From positions 62,001 through 126,000 of the forward strand of contig JADKEA010000003.1 of assembly GCA_016718275.1 (NCBI GenBank): a stretch of DNA of 64,000 nucleotides, in the 5' to 3' direction. The notes beneath the pieces were generated by a model. The model was not told the origin of the DNA. It saw nothing but the letters and a program-made list of their open reading frames with translations, and ran no database searches. The stretch comes from Candidatus Villigracilis affinis. Its GTDB lineage: Bacteria; Chloroflexota; Anaerolineae; Anaerolineales; Villigracilaceae. Positions 17,631 to 26,080 of the stretch are shown here, in pieces (position 1 is the stretch's first letter; each line of letters begins with the position of its first letter). The position numbers were made by a program, and so were the translations under genes.

Positions 17631-18103
17631 TTCACCTGTGTAATTTTTCCTTCGGTCATTTTTTGCAGGTCAGCTATTGTTAATTCGAAAATGGCGTTGG
17701 GCGTACCTGCTGCCGCCCAGACCATCTTGTATTGCAGAAAATCTTCATCAAGATAAGTTTCCATCTTTTCGTTGTGACCGATGGGTGGAACACCGCCGAT
17801 GGCGTAGCCCGTCACTGTTCTGACAAAATCGGCATCCGCGCGGCTGATGGATTCGCCCGCGTACCCGCTGATGCGTTTTTCGTCCACGCGATTTACGCCG
17901 CTGGTGAGGACCAGGATCGGTTTGCCGCTGGTCTTGCCGCGAAAGATGAGCGATTTGACGATCTGTCCCAGTTCACAGCCAGCGCGGTCGGCGGCTTCCT
18001 GCGCCGTGCGCGTGGACTCGGCATGTTCGATCACGGTGTAATTGTAACCAAGCGAGTTAAGAAGGGCTTGAATCTTTTGTGCAGAGGGGGAAAGTTGGAT
18101 CAT
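17627..18103 (-). CDS. YbaK/aminoacyl-tRNA editing domain protein
   Basis: A 158-residue stand-alone YbaK-type deacylase. Seen: TVIEHAESTRTAQEAADRAG, IVKSLIFRG (the conserved catalytic Lys region), VLTSGVNRVDEKR, and GYAIGGVPPIGH, all hallmark blocks. These enzymes remove wrongly attached amino acids from tRNA in trans (for example Cys or Ala from tRNA-Pro). There is no ribosome binding site; a TATAAT lies 6 nt before the ATG, so a leaderless message is likely. The start codon is only 20 bp from that of the divergent methyltransferase gene. Confidence 0.9.
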   Translation of the reverse strand: MIQLSPSAQKIQALLNSLGYNYTVIEHAESTRTAQEAADRAGCELGQIVKSLIFRGKTSGKPILVLTSGVNRVDEKRISGYAGESISRADADFVRTVTGYAIGGVPPIGHNEKMETYLDEDFLQYKMVWAAAGTPNAIFELTIADLQKMTEGKITQVK

Positions 18104-18123
18104 CCGCCAATTATAATTGCCTC
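18104..18123. promoter_or_regulatory. 20-bp bidirectional leaderless promoter with palindromic -10
   Basis: The whole spacer between two divergent ATG codons. Its centre AATTATAATT (18109-18118) is its own reverse complement and gives TATAAT on both strands: 18112-18117 on plus and 18110-18115 on minus. Each box ends exactly 6 nt before its own start codon. There is no room for a ribosome binding site on either side. Confidence 0.6.
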
Positions 18124-18816
18124 ATGCCTACACAAGAAGAAATCTACAAAACCGAAGGGGATAAATACGAGGCGCTGATTGCCCGCGAGGATTATCAGGG
18201 AAATATTTTGAGATCCCTGCGCGAGATCACGCCCCTTGAAAACCGTCTCGTCCTTGACCTTGGAGCGGGTACTGGACGACTGGCCTGTATGCTCGCCCCG
18301 CATGTTTCTCACGTCCGTGCGTTTGATATTTCGGAGGAGATGTTGAGGGTGTGCCGTGAGAAATTCCTCGCCAGCGGACTTGTCAACTGGCAGGTGGATG
18401 TGGCCGACCATCGTCAACTGCCTGTGGAAGACGCCTCTGCCGACTTGGTGGTCTCTGGTTGGAGCGTGGCCTATCTCGCTGTGTGGAATCCCGATTCGTG
18501 GCGGGTTGAGTTGGAAAAATGGTTGGACGAAATGAAACGCGTCTTAAGACCGAACAGCTTCATTGTTCTGTTTGAATCGCTGGGCACGGGGAATGAGTCT
18601 CCGATTAAGTTGGAGCATCTCAAAGATTATTATCCCTGGTTGGAGGAGGTCGGATTCCAGTATAAATGGATCCGCACCGATTACAAATTTGATTCACTCG
18701 AAGAAGCCGAATTTCTCTCCCGCTTTTTCTTCGGCGACGAGTTGGGCGACAAGGTAAAACAGAATCACTGGGTGATCCTGCCTGAATGCACAGGCGTGTG
18801 GTGGAAGAAAATATAA
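18124..18816 (+). CDS. Class I SAM-dependent methyltransferase
   Basis: About 230 residues from the ATG at 18124. Motif I is LVLDLGAGTGRLACMLAP, followed by VRAFDISEEMLRVCREK (motif post I), LPVEDASADLVVSGWSVAYL and MKRVLRPNSFIVLFESLG (motif III). This is a general Methyltransf_11/25 fold; the acceptor is unknown. The earlier in-frame ATG at 18079 is rejected because it overlaps the divergent YbaK gene and lacks any start signal, whereas TATAAT sits 6 nt before 18124. A strong terminator follows. Confidence 0.85.
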   Translation: MPTQEEIYKTEGDKYEALIAREDYQGNILRSLREITPLENRLVLDLGAGTGRLACMLAPHVSHVRAFDISEEMLRVCREKFLASGLVNWQVDVADHRQLPVEDASADLVVSGWSVAYLAVWNPDSWRVELEKWLDEMKRVLRPNSFIVLFESLGTGNESPIKLEHLKDYYPWLEEVGFQYKWIRTDYKFDSLEEAEFLSRFFFGDELGDKVKQNHWVILPECTGVWWKKI

Positions 18817-18842
18817 GGATGAATTGTGAAGGATGAAGGATG

Positions 18843-18887
18843 AAAAAAGAGTGCCGCAACATTTGCGTTGTTGCGGCACTCTTTTTT
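18843..18887. terminator. Rho-independent terminator
   Basis: An 18-bp stem (AAAAAAGAGTGCCGCAAC / GTTGCGGCACTCTTTTTT) between convergent genes, with A and T runs on both sides, so it should work in both directions. Confidence 0.92.
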
Positions 18888-18922
18888 CTTTGTGTTCTCC
18901 AACACTTGGACCTGGTAATTTT

Positions 18923-19483
18923 TTATCCCTGCACTTTGAATTTGTTCTTTGCCGCCATCACTAACCCAGTCAGAATCAATAAAATGCTCGCGCCTGCGAA
19001 GAACCATTTGACTGTGGTTAGTAAAACCAGAATCCACGCAAGGATGGCAGGTTGGGTGGGGAAGATCGATAGCAAAACGACGATGACAATATTTTCAAGC
19101 AAATCAAAAAACCATGCGCCGAGTGGGGCAATGTTGTATTTGCGCATCGGGCTATTGGACGCAAATCCGCGCTGGAACAACCATGAGATGAACAACCCGA
19201 AGAAGAACAGATAAACGATTGGGTAAATGATGTCCACGGTCAATTCCACGTTGCGGTAGAACGGACGGCCGTATTCGCCGTATCTCTCGATCATGGCGAA
19301 TATCTTTTCAGGCGTTGCGAACAACATCAAGTCGAGCGGTTGAATCCCGCCCTGTCCACCCTGCATCATGCCCTGAATGAGCGGCAGAAGAAAACCCGCA
19401 AAGAATCCATCCAGTATGAATAGAACGAAAATGAGCCAGCCTTTTGCCCATTTGTAAAACCGATCTGAAAAATTTCCTAACAT
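18923..19483 (-). CDS. Integral membrane protein, unknown function
   Basis: 186 residues from the ATG at 19483, chosen because GGAGGA lies just before it; a longer frame would add 23 Arg-rich residues without a start signal. Four hydrophobic helices are visible (GWLIFVLFILDGFFAGFLLP, VDIIYPIVYLFFFGLFISWL, WFFDLLENIVIVVLLSIF, VKWFFAGASILLILTGLVMA). Small conserved polar residues between helices 2 and 3 (FASNSPMRKYNIAPLGAWFFD) may be a loop motif. No family recognised. Confidence 0.7.
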   Translation of the reverse strand: MLGNFSDRFYKWAKGWLIFVLFILDGFFAGFLLPLIQGMMQGGQGGIQPLDLMLFATPEKIFAMIERYGEYGRPFYRNVELTVDIIYPIVYLFFFGLFISWLFQRGFASNSPMRKYNIAPLGAWFFDLLENIVIVVLLSIFPTQPAILAWILVLLTTVKWFFAGASILLILTGLVMAAKNKFKVQG

Positions 19484-19562
19484 TGTTCCTCCGTGAATAA
19501 AGTTTGAATCAAAAACACGCCGCCTGCGTTGTGGTGACGTGTTTTGGGTCATACTTAAGTCC

Positions 19563-20027
19563 TTACTTCATCAGGGCCGCGCCCCCGAGCAGGGCATCTT
19601 CTACGCGCTGTTTGTGTTGGCCGTGCATTGGCAGGCCTTCCATTTCCTCCAGCGAATAGTAGCCGAAGGCGGTGGTCTCGTTGCTCAATCCCAATTCGCC
19701 TTCGATGATCTCCGCTTCGAAACTGAGGACGACAAAGAAGGCTTTGTTCCCGTCTGAGTAAATGACCAATTGATCTGGGTTGCTATACACACCGATCAAG
19801 CGTGTCGCGCGAACCTTCAAACCCGTCTCTTCCCAAACCTCGCGTTCGCAGGCTTCGGCCGCACTTTCCCCAGACTCCAACGCGCCGCCAGGCACGCACC
19901 AGCGGCCATTGTCTGTGCGCTGGGTAAGCAATACCTTTTTGCGGTCTTTATCGAAAATGACTGCACTGCATCCAACTCGTAGTTGACCTTCCTTGCCCAA
20001 CCGTGGGCCATATAAAACCTGTGTCAT
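19563..20027 (-). CDS. Nudix hydrolase
   Basis: A 154-residue protein with a complete Nudix box, GGALESGESAAEACEREVWEETGL, which fits GX5EX7REUXEEXGU and binds the metal for pyrophosphate cleavage. N-terminal RVGCSAVIFDKDRKKVLLTQ and RWCVPGG agree. The substrate (a nucleoside diphosphate linked to another group) is not readable from the sequence. There is a weak AAGGTGA ribosome binding site, and no operon partner. Confidence 0.93.
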   Translation of the reverse strand: MTQVLYGPRLGKEGQLRVGCSAVIFDKDRKKVLLTQRTDNGRWCVPGGALESGESAAEACEREVWEETGLKVRATRLIGVYSNPDQLVIYSDGNKAFFVVLSFEAEIIEGELGLSNETTAFGYYSLEEMEGLPMHGQHKQRVEDALLGGAALMK

Positions 20028-20116
20028 GGTGATTCACCTTGTGTAAATGATTTTTGAACTCGATGGGTTGTGGGTGTAAATTTTAGCCGAGTAATCTGTG
20101 CGGTGCAATCTGATTA

Positions 20117-20185
20117 ATTACCGCGAATCATGCCAAAAGCACCAAGTTTTATTTTGTTTTTTGCGATCTTGGCGGTCTTTGTAAT
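20117..20185. repeat. Degenerate copy of a dispersed intergenic repeat
   Basis: TTACCGCGAATCATGCCAAA and, 45 bases on, GCGATCTTGGCGGTCTTTG resemble the two ends of the segment at 39957-40028 (CGCAAAGTCGCTAAGACGCC ... CTTTGCGCCTCTGCGCCTTT). Both lie between genes. Copies were matched by eye and differ at many positions. Confidence 0.4.
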
Positions 20186-20220
20186 AAAAAAATCTCTGAG
20201 GTTTCCTCAGAGATTTTTTT
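20186..20220. terminator. Rho-independent terminator
   Basis: Stem AAAAAAATCTCTGAGG / CTCAGAGATTTTTTT with a TTTC loop, directly after the pirin stop at 20222 (minus strand). A and T runs on both sides. Confidence 0.9.
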
Positions 20221-20221
20221 A

Positions 20222-21070
20222 TTATTTGATGAATGTTCCGTTGCGCAATTCCTGAATGGTCTGTTGAATTTCTTCGACCGTATTCATCACGAACGGCCCG
20301 TAGGGGACGATGGGTTCCTTGAACGGCGCGCCTGCGATGAGCATGAACTGCACGCCATTGCTTGCGGCGTCGCTTTTCACCTCGATCTGGTCGCCATCAT
20401 CGTTGAAGACGACCATGCTGACCGATTCAACAACCTCGCCCGAAAACTCGCCCACGCCTTCGAATACATAAGCCAATGCGGTATGTCCGCTGGGGATGGG
20501 GTAGGTGAATGTCGCGCCAGGTGCCAGTTTCACATCCATATAAAGAGGCGAAGCGGCGATCTCGGTTACAGGGCCGCGAACGCCATCTACTTCTCCAGCG
20601 ACGAGTCGAATCGTTGCGCCGTCTTTTTCAACGACGGGAATGGTGGACGAATTTACTTCTTGATAGCGGGGCTGCCCCATCTTTTGCGCAGCGGGCAGGT
20701 TCACCCAAAGCTGAAAGCCGTAGATGTTTCCACTGGAGCCGCGTTTCGGCATTTCTTCGTGCAGAATGCCGCGTCCGCTGGTCATCCACTGCACATCGCC
20801 GGGGCCGATGGTGCCTGCGTTGCCGAGGCTGTCACGGTGATTGACGGAGCCGTCTAAAATATAAGTAACGGTTTCAATGCCGCGATGCGGGTGCATGGGA
20901 AATCCGCGAATAGGCCCTTCGAGAGGATTGTTAAAGGCGAAATGGTCGAAGAGCAAAAATGGGTCATATTCATTGCTCGCACGCGGAGAAACGGAGCGGC
21001 GCAATAATACGCCCGCGCCCTCCACGACAAGCTGTGGTTCAATCATTTGGGAAATGGTTCTGTTGGTCAT
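20222..21070 (-). CDS. Pirin family protein
   Basis: A 282-residue bicupin. The N-terminal cupin has the metal ligands in FPMHPHRGIETVTYILDG and MTSGRGILHEEMP, both strongly conserved in pirins and YhhW-type quercetinases; LWVNLPAAQKMGQPRYQE joins to the C-terminal cupin (IPSGHTALAYVFEGVGEF). Bacterial pirins are metal-binding, and some have quercetin 2,3-dioxygenase activity; physiological role here unknown. No convincing ribosome binding site was seen. Confidence 0.92.
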   Translation of the reverse strand: MTNRTISQMIEPQLVVEGAGVLLRRSVSPRASNEYDPFLLFDHFAFNNPLEGPIRGFPMHPHRGIETVTYILDGSVNHRDSLGNAGTIGPGDVQWMTSGRGILHEEMPKRGSSGNIYGFQLWVNLPAAQKMGQPRYQEVNSSTIPVVEKDGATIRLVAGEVDGVRGPVTEIAASPLYMDVKLAPGATFTYPIPSGHTALAYVFEGVGEFSGEVVESVSMVVFNDDGDQIEVKSDAASNGVQFMLIAGAPFKEPIVPYGPFVMNTVEEIQQTIQELRNGTFIK

Positions 21071-21100
21071 GTGAGTTGGACGATTTGAGAACGGCAGGTA

Positions 21101-21691
21101 TTACGAAACGATTTTTTCAAGAATAATGGCAACACTCTTTGTATATTTCTCATTCTCATGCGTGACGTCTAACTTAAGGACTTTTTTCTCAGGGATAGAT
21201 GCCAGCCATTCACTGACATATTCTTCGAGCAGGTCTGCATCTTCACTCGACGCGATATTGATCCTGTTTCGAGAGGCAAGCCTTGCGCTGATGGTTTGGG
21301 AGTCCGCGCTCAAGGCGATGATCAAGTCTGGAGGCGGGAGCAGGCTGCGGGTGTGGGTATAGAAGCGGCGACACAGGTCATATTCGGCATCGTTGAGTAA
21401 TCCGCGGGTGTGGAAGAGGCGCGTGAATCCGTGGAAGTCGAGATCGAAGCCGCCATCCATTAATGCGGGTGTATCGCCCTGGCGAAATTCATATTCCTGT
21501 TCGGCGCGATAGAGCAGGTAATCCATTTGATTCGCGAGCGCGTACTTTGAATCTTTTTTGAAGAGTGACTGAAAGGGCCGTTCGTTGTGCTGTTCGTAGG
21601 CGAGTGCGAATTTTTGTTTGCTGCACAAGGCGCGCGCCAGCGTGGTTTTGCCCACACCACTTGCGCCGACGATGACAATGAGTTTGTTCAT
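21101..21691 (-). CDS. Deoxynucleoside-kinase-like P-loop protein
   Basis: 196 residues with a Walker A GASGVGKTTLARAL at the very N-terminus. DGGFDLDFHGFTRLF and PPDLIIALSADSQTISARLASRNR (an ERI/LID-like Arg-rich segment) are like those of deoxynucleoside kinases and the AAA_28/dNK group. It probably phosphorylates a nucleoside or a similar small molecule with ATP. Its ATG is 6 nt after the metalloprotease stop, so the two genes form one transcript. Confidence 0.75.
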   Translation of the reverse strand: MNKLIVIVGASGVGKTTLARALCSKQKFALAYEQHNERPFQSLFKKDSKYALANQMDYLLYRAEQEYEFRQGDTPALMDGGFDLDFHGFTRLFHTRGLLNDAEYDLCRRFYTHTRSLLPPPDLIIALSADSQTISARLASRNRINIASSEDADLLEEYVSEWLASIPEKKVLKLDVTHENEKYTKSVAIILEKIVS

Positions 21692-21697
21692 GGAATC

Positions 21698-23047
21698 CTA
21701 TTGATTGCAAAAGGCGGGTGCATCGAAGAAGTTGACTTGGGTGATAAACCAACCCGTGGATAATTTCTGGATCGTAATGGTCTGCGGTAGAAGGCGCGGG
21801 TCGGTGCTTTGAATGAGCGCGCCATCGGCACGGCGGTAGATATTGGTGCTCCACACTTCGCAGGTATCCACTTCGATATTGGTTTCATTGATGACACGGA
21901 TGTCGTTGATGTAGCTGTTGTAATAATCGATTTCAGAGATCTGGGCAAAGCCTTGCTGATTCAAAGAGGCGATGTCTTTATCGAGCGTTGCGAAGATATC
22001 GCCTGCCATGATGGAAGATGCGATGTTCGCGTCTCCGCGGCGATAGGCTTCGACTTGCAGCTCGATGGCTTTCGTAATAAATTCGCTGACTTCGGCGGAT
22101 AGTTCTGGGGAAATGCCTGGCGTCTGGTCTGGGAAAAATGGATCGCTGCCCTGCGCCACTTCCTGCCCATCTTTGATGCCGTCGTTATCCATATCGGCAT
22201 CAAGCGGATTCATGCGGTAGATGATTTCCACGCCATCGCTGAGGCCGTCTGCATCGCTATCGGGGTTGTTGGGGTCGGTGCCTGTGCGCAGGGATTCGTC
22301 CGTGTCAGAGATGCCGTCACCGTCGCTGTCTTGATTCGCGCTGGGCGGTGGCGTTGCGCCCTGCGGCGGCGCTTCGGGAGATTCGGCGGGTTGTGCTGCC
22401 AGCCCATACAAGGATTGAACGCCTGCAATATCATCGTTCCCGAGAAATCGATGCGGACCTGAGTAGGACGGATACATGAGCGCATTGGGATCGTTGCTGT
22501 GGTCAAGGCCGAGGTTATGTCCGATCTCGTGTGCAGCCACGGTGAGCAGGTCCACGTTTTGCGTGTTGCTGTCCACCCATCTTTCGGCGTCGTCGAAATG
22601 AAGAAAGATCTGCCGTTCCTGATACGGATTCGGATAGGAGGCGTGTGCGAGTACATCGCCGGGGCCGTCGAAGGGATCTCCATCGCCATGTTCGGCTTCT
22701 GCCCACCCGATGACAATGTCTGCCTGAGCAGGATCAGATACCTCGTTAAAGGTGAGCGGGGTTTCATCCGCCCAAAGTTGGAATGCGGCGCGAATGAGAT
22801 CACGTTCGATGGTTCCGTTTATTTTTGCGGTTCCATTGGCAAAGTAAAAGGCGAGGTTTGTCTTTCCCCATTGTGAAATGGCGCGGAAACGCGCGGCGGG
22901 CTCGTCTTCTTCACCGGCGTTGGGGAGGTTATCGTAACGGTAAATTAAGTTGGCTTCGGGAGTAGGCGTGAGCGAGGAGCAAGCCAGCAATGCCAAAAAG
23001 ATAACGATCGTTGCGAATGTGTTATGCCTGATAAAAGAATGACGCAT
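21698..23047 (-). CDS. Matrixin-type metalloprotease lipoprotein with calcium-binding repeats
   Basis: 449 residues. A lipoprotein signal (FLALLACSS) is followed by a matrixin/M10-like catalytic domain: the zinc motif is HEIGHNLGLDHSND with the Met-turn near ALMYPSYSG, preceded by FNEVSDPAQADIVIGW. Residues about 245-310 hold thrombospondin type 3-like calcium-binding repeats (DSDGDGISDTDE, DPNNPDSDADGLSDG, DADMDNDGIKDGQE). The last about 140 residues are a separate domain resembling an NTF2-like or SnoaL fold. It should be a surface protease, with an AGGAG ribosome binding site. Confidence 0.88.
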   Translation of the reverse strand: MRHSFIRHNTFATIVIFLALLACSSLTPTPEANLIYRYDNLPNAGEEDEPAARFRAISQWGKTNLAFYFANGTAKINGTIERDLIRAAFQLWADETPLTFNEVSDPAQADIVIGWAEAEHGDGDPFDGPGDVLAHASYPNPYQERQIFLHFDDAERWVDSNTQNVDLLTVAAHEIGHNLGLDHSNDPNALMYPSYSGPHRFLGNDDIAGVQSLYGLAAQPAESPEAPPQGATPPPSANQDSDGDGISDTDESLRTGTDPNNPDSDADGLSDGVEIIYRMNPLDADMDNDGIKDGQEVAQGSDPFFPDQTPGISPELSAEVSEFITKAIELQVEAYRRGDANIASSIMAGDIFATLDKDIASLNQQGFAQISEIDYYNSYINDIRVINETNIEVDTCEVWSTNIYRRADGALIQSTDPRLLPQTITIQKLSTGWFITQVNFFDAPAFCNQ

Positions 23048-23160
23048 GACTGACTCCTCCGATTTTTATTGCCGATAATTGTGCCCTCTTATAGCACAGT
23101 GGGACAGGCATTACAAGTACACGCTTTAGGGAATTATTTCTGCGTTACAATTATGATGCT

Positions 23161-23166
23161 TATAAT
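23161..23166 (+). promoter_or_regulatory. -10 box before the PGDYG-like gene
   Basis: A perfect TATAAT, 18 nt before the ATG at 23185, with TTGGAG between it and the start as ribosome binding site. No good -35 is seen. Confidence 0.45.
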
Positions 23167-23184
23167 GTTGATTGGAGAATTTGA

Positions 23185-23655
23185 ATGAAAGAACCAATTA
23201 TTGTGAAATCTGATGACCCGATCTTGAATACATTAAAATTCAAACCGTATCGCAATGTGGTGCAACGGCGCGTCATTCCTTTTATTCCGGGAGAAGGCCA
23301 ACCGCAAACGATGGAGGTCATCACCCCTTGGGGGGCACATTTAATGGCAAAAAAAGGTGACTTGCTGGTTGGAGAGTTGAATGCGCCAGACGATATGTGG
23401 CCTGTGACTCCTGAAATATTTGATGCTTCTTATATGATGATTGGGCCGGGACGATGTGTGAAACGGGCCGTTACCTTGCTGGTGCCGCTCACCGACCTGA
23501 CCAATGGAGACCCAGATCAACCCGTGACCATTCATACCCTCGAAGGTGTGGACACAGTGCGGGCTGGCGACTTTTTACTGGCGAAAGGGGTGAGGGGTGA
23601 GATCTGGCCCTACCCGAAGGAGAAGGCCGCTGAAATTATGAGACCCGCCGATTGA
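23185..23655 (+). CDS. Small conserved protein, PGDYG-like
   Basis: 156 residues, soluble, no signal peptide. The central block MAKKGDLLVGELNAPDDMWPVTPEIFDASY has the pattern of PGDYG-domain proteins (a KGDxL.. turn, then WPV...F..SY), and a second similar element occurs at VRAGDFLLAKGVRGEIWPYP. The family is of unknown function and is often near phage or metabolic genes. It is monocistronic with its own promoter and terminator. The family assignment is tentative. Confidence 0.55.
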   Translation: MKEPIIVKSDDPILNTLKFKPYRNVVQRRVIPFIPGEGQPQTMEVITPWGAHLMAKKGDLLVGELNAPDDMWPVTPEIFDASYMMIGPGRCVKRAVTLLVPLTDLTNGDPDQPVTIHTLEGVDTVRAGDFLLAKGVRGEIWPYPKEKAAEIMRPAD

Positions 23656-23670
23656 TCGGCGGGTCTTTTT
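23641..23670. terminator. Bidirectional terminator at the end of the conflict island
   Basis: Stem AGACCCGCCGAT / ATCGGCGGGTCT with a 2-nt loop and TTTTTG after it. It overlaps the 3' end of the gene at 23185 and also ends the minus-strand operon finishing at 23693. Confidence 0.9.
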
Positions 23671-23692
23671 GTTTTGACGGAATGTGTTGGAT

Positions 23693-26062
23693 CTATTTTT
23701 TAGAATCGGAAAGTTTGTGCACCTTGGTTGCATTTGACTTGGACTTTCCGCTTTCATGTTCGTCCATCAATCGGCCGAGTACGTTATCAATCATGCTGTG
23801 CAGGTATTTGGAAGTGTTGATCTGTTCGATGGAGCCGCCTGTATCGCGCATCAATTCGATCATGTGATGTACAAGCCGCGCGTCGAGGTCTTTGGGTTTG
23901 TCGCCGTGGGCATTCCACAAGGCGATGAGATGTACTTTGTCGATGCCTTTTCCAAGGGAGGAGTACAGGGCCCAGCGGTTGTTGCGCTCGTAGGGATCAT
24001 CGCCATCTTTTGGCAGGCCGACGTGTTCGATTTGGTACATTTCATCTACGAGTGGATGATTTCGGATTTTGTGGAAACGATCCACCCAACTATCGCCAGC
24101 CGGGGAAACAAATTTACGAATGTAGGCTGATTCTGGCAGCGGCAGAAAGGCCTTGACCTTGACGCCTTTTTCGACGCAAACTTCTGCAAAGAGAATTTCA
24201 CTTCCAGCGGAGAGCCCACCAACGAAGGCACGGTCATCGGGGCTGATCTTGAATTTCTCCAATTTTTTGATGATTTCCTGGCGGATTTCATTTTCGCGTT
24301 CGGCGGGGAAGGTCTTTTTCTCTTTGGCGGGGTAGTCAACCATATAGCCGGTAAACAGGAAGGCGCGCGCATCGGTCTTTGCCTTTTTAGACTTGCCCTT
24401 TTTGCCCGTGGTTTGCGGGGCTTCGTCTCCGCTTGTTCGCGCGATCTCGTCTTTGAGTGTATCAATGCCCGCCTGCACAAATTCTTCACGCAGACCAAGC
24501 GCCTTGAGGATTTCCAATTGTCCCAGTGAAGAATTCAGGTAGAAAAGGTTGCGACGGGAGGCAGTGATCGCTTTGCGATAGGCGCGTGACACGCTGGATA
24601 TGTTGTCTGCTGTGAGGACTCTTAATTCGGCGAGCGAAATTAACGTCCAATAATCTGCCCTATCATCCTCTGCCATTGCTTCGAGACCAAAGATAAGCGT
24701 ACCGCGCAACTCGTCAAGGTTCTCGCGGATGCGGGTAATATCTGGGTCGGGATCTTCTTTGTCGTCAAATTTATCGGCAAGATATACGGCAAGGGTCGAA
24801 AATGTGAGCGCATTGATACCGGGGTAATTATTATTCAAATCCATGTGGAAGCCCCTCAGATAGATATCTATGGCTCTGATCAACCAATGATAACTATCAA
24901 AGGCATACTTCATGCGTTTGTTTTTATCGGTGATATTCTTCCATGAATCGGCCCACATTTCCTTGTAAATTCTGCCCAGATATGCGATCGCCTCGCTGTC
25001 GTTTGGAAAGTCATTAAGCAGACTTTCGATCTTTACAATTGCATCGTCCACGCGGCCCATGCGGTTCAGGTTAAAGGCCTCCTGACGCCGAAAATTCAGG
25101 TTGCCTGAATTAACTTCCAATCCCTTGCGGTATTGCGCCAGAGCAAGTTCATTGCGTCCCATATCGGAAAGCGCCCTGCCTGCTTCACCAATTGCCTCTT
25201 CTTTAATGAGCGGGTTTTGGATTTCCTCGGTGAGCAAAAGGATATCGCCGATGCGTTTCTGTCGCTGGGCAACGGTGACCTTATCCCTCCATTCATTGTA
25301 TTCACGCCAAAAGCCGGTAGCCAGCGGGGTGCGTAAAGCGGTGCGCTCCGGTTCTCTTAGCCCGGTTAGCAGGTTGAAGATCGGGCTGTGAATTGCGTCG
25401 CGGTCTGATGCCCAGGTATCCCTGGCCATGCGCGCAATGGCTTTAATATCAGGTTTTATAAAAGCCTGATCTGGCACACCTTCGGGCGTAATGTGATACG
25501 GCAGGGTGCGGACGTTGAAAATATCGAACGGCATGTAGGCGCGCCCGGCTTGAATGTGTACAACGCCGCGTTTGCGAAAGGCGTGTCGGATGCCAAGCTC
25601 GTAATACACATTAGCGTTGTCGATGCTTAGATCGCACAGACAAAGATCGGCGAGCAATAATTCCTGAAACATGTCTGTCAGGATGTCACCTGATGATGTT
25701 TCCTCATCAGCCCGGAATGGTTCGAAACCAGCTTCTTCCAACGCAGGCTTGATTAATTCCTTGTAGATTGCATTAAAGTTGTAAATCGACCCGTCACCGC
25801 CTTTTTTGATTCCGAATGGCATGACCACAAACGCATGCGGGCGTATTTCGGGACGTACCAAATGCGGTTTTTCTGCCGATTCTGCCATCGCGGTCAATGT
25901 TGGACCTGTGGCAGGATCCTTTTTGGCAGGCTGGGTTGCCACGATGGGTGTGGCGGGCGCGGGTGTTGTTGCAGGTTCAGGATTCTGCTCGGAGGGCTGC
26001 TGGTTGTTACTATTGGCGTCCGTTGCCGCATTTTGAGATGTAGTAGTAGGGGTGTCGGTCAT
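23693..26062 (-). CDS. Nucleoside-deoxyribosyltransferase-like + TRAFs-binding-type TPR + SLOG-like protein
   Basis: 789 residues. Residues 1-70 are a low-complexity Pro/Thr/Ala linker. Residues about 76-200 form a TIR-like/deoxyribosyltransferase-like domain (HAFVVMPFG, then FRADEETSSGDILTDMFQEL, CDLSIDNANVYYELGIRHAF); the Glu of NVYYELG corresponds to the catalytic Glu of NDT enzymes. Residues about 290-560 are helical repeats resembling the TRAFs-binding/TPR region of ASK-type MAP3 kinases, including the block NNYPGINALTFSTLAVYLAD. Residues about 580-740 have a Rossmann-like SLOG pattern (AFVGGLSAGSEILFAEVCVEKGVKVKAFLPLP). Such proteins are predicted nucleotide-based immune or death-signalling hubs. 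It is last in a four-gene minus-strand operon, 18 nt after the SLATT gene. Domain names are by eye. Confidence 0.75.
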   Translation of the reverse strand: MTDTPTTTSQNAATDANSNNQQPSEQNPEPATTPAPATPIVATQPAKKDPATGPTLTAMAESAEKPHLVRPEIRPHAFVVMPFGIKKGGDGSIYNFNAIYKELIKPALEEAGFEPFRADEETSSGDILTDMFQELLLADLCLCDLSIDNANVYYELGIRHAFRKRGVVHIQAGRAYMPFDIFNVRTLPYHITPEGVPDQAFIKPDIKAIARMARDTWASDRDAIHSPIFNLLTGLREPERTALRTPLATGFWREYNEWRDKVTVAQRQKRIGDILLLTEEIQNPLIKEEAIGEAGRALSDMGRNELALAQYRKGLEVNSGNLNFRRQEAFNLNRMGRVDDAIVKIESLLNDFPNDSEAIAYLGRIYKEMWADSWKNITDKNKRMKYAFDSYHWLIRAIDIYLRGFHMDLNNNYPGINALTFSTLAVYLADKFDDKEDPDPDITRIRENLDELRGTLIFGLEAMAEDDRADYWTLISLAELRVLTADNISSVSRAYRKAITASRRNLFYLNSSLGQLEILKALGLREEFVQAGIDTLKDEIARTSGDEAPQTTGKKGKSKKAKTDARAFLFTGYMVDYPAKEKKTFPAERENEIRQEIIKKLEKFKISPDDRAFVGGLSAGSEILFAEVCVEKGVKVKAFLPLPESAYIRKFVSPAGDSWVDRFHKIRNHPLVDEMYQIEHVGLPKDGDDPYERNNRWALYSSLGKGIDKVHLIALWNAHGDKPKDLDARLVHHMIELMRDTGGSIEQINTSKYLHSMIDNVLGRLMDEHESGKSKSNATKVHKLSDSKK

Positions 26063-26080
26063 CTTTTTCCTCGGAAATAA

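Noticed and set aside
25806..26080. Open frames on the plus strand opposite the start of the 789-residue protein
   Set aside because: They mirror the Pro/Thr/Ala-rich linker of the real gene on the other strand and have no start signals.
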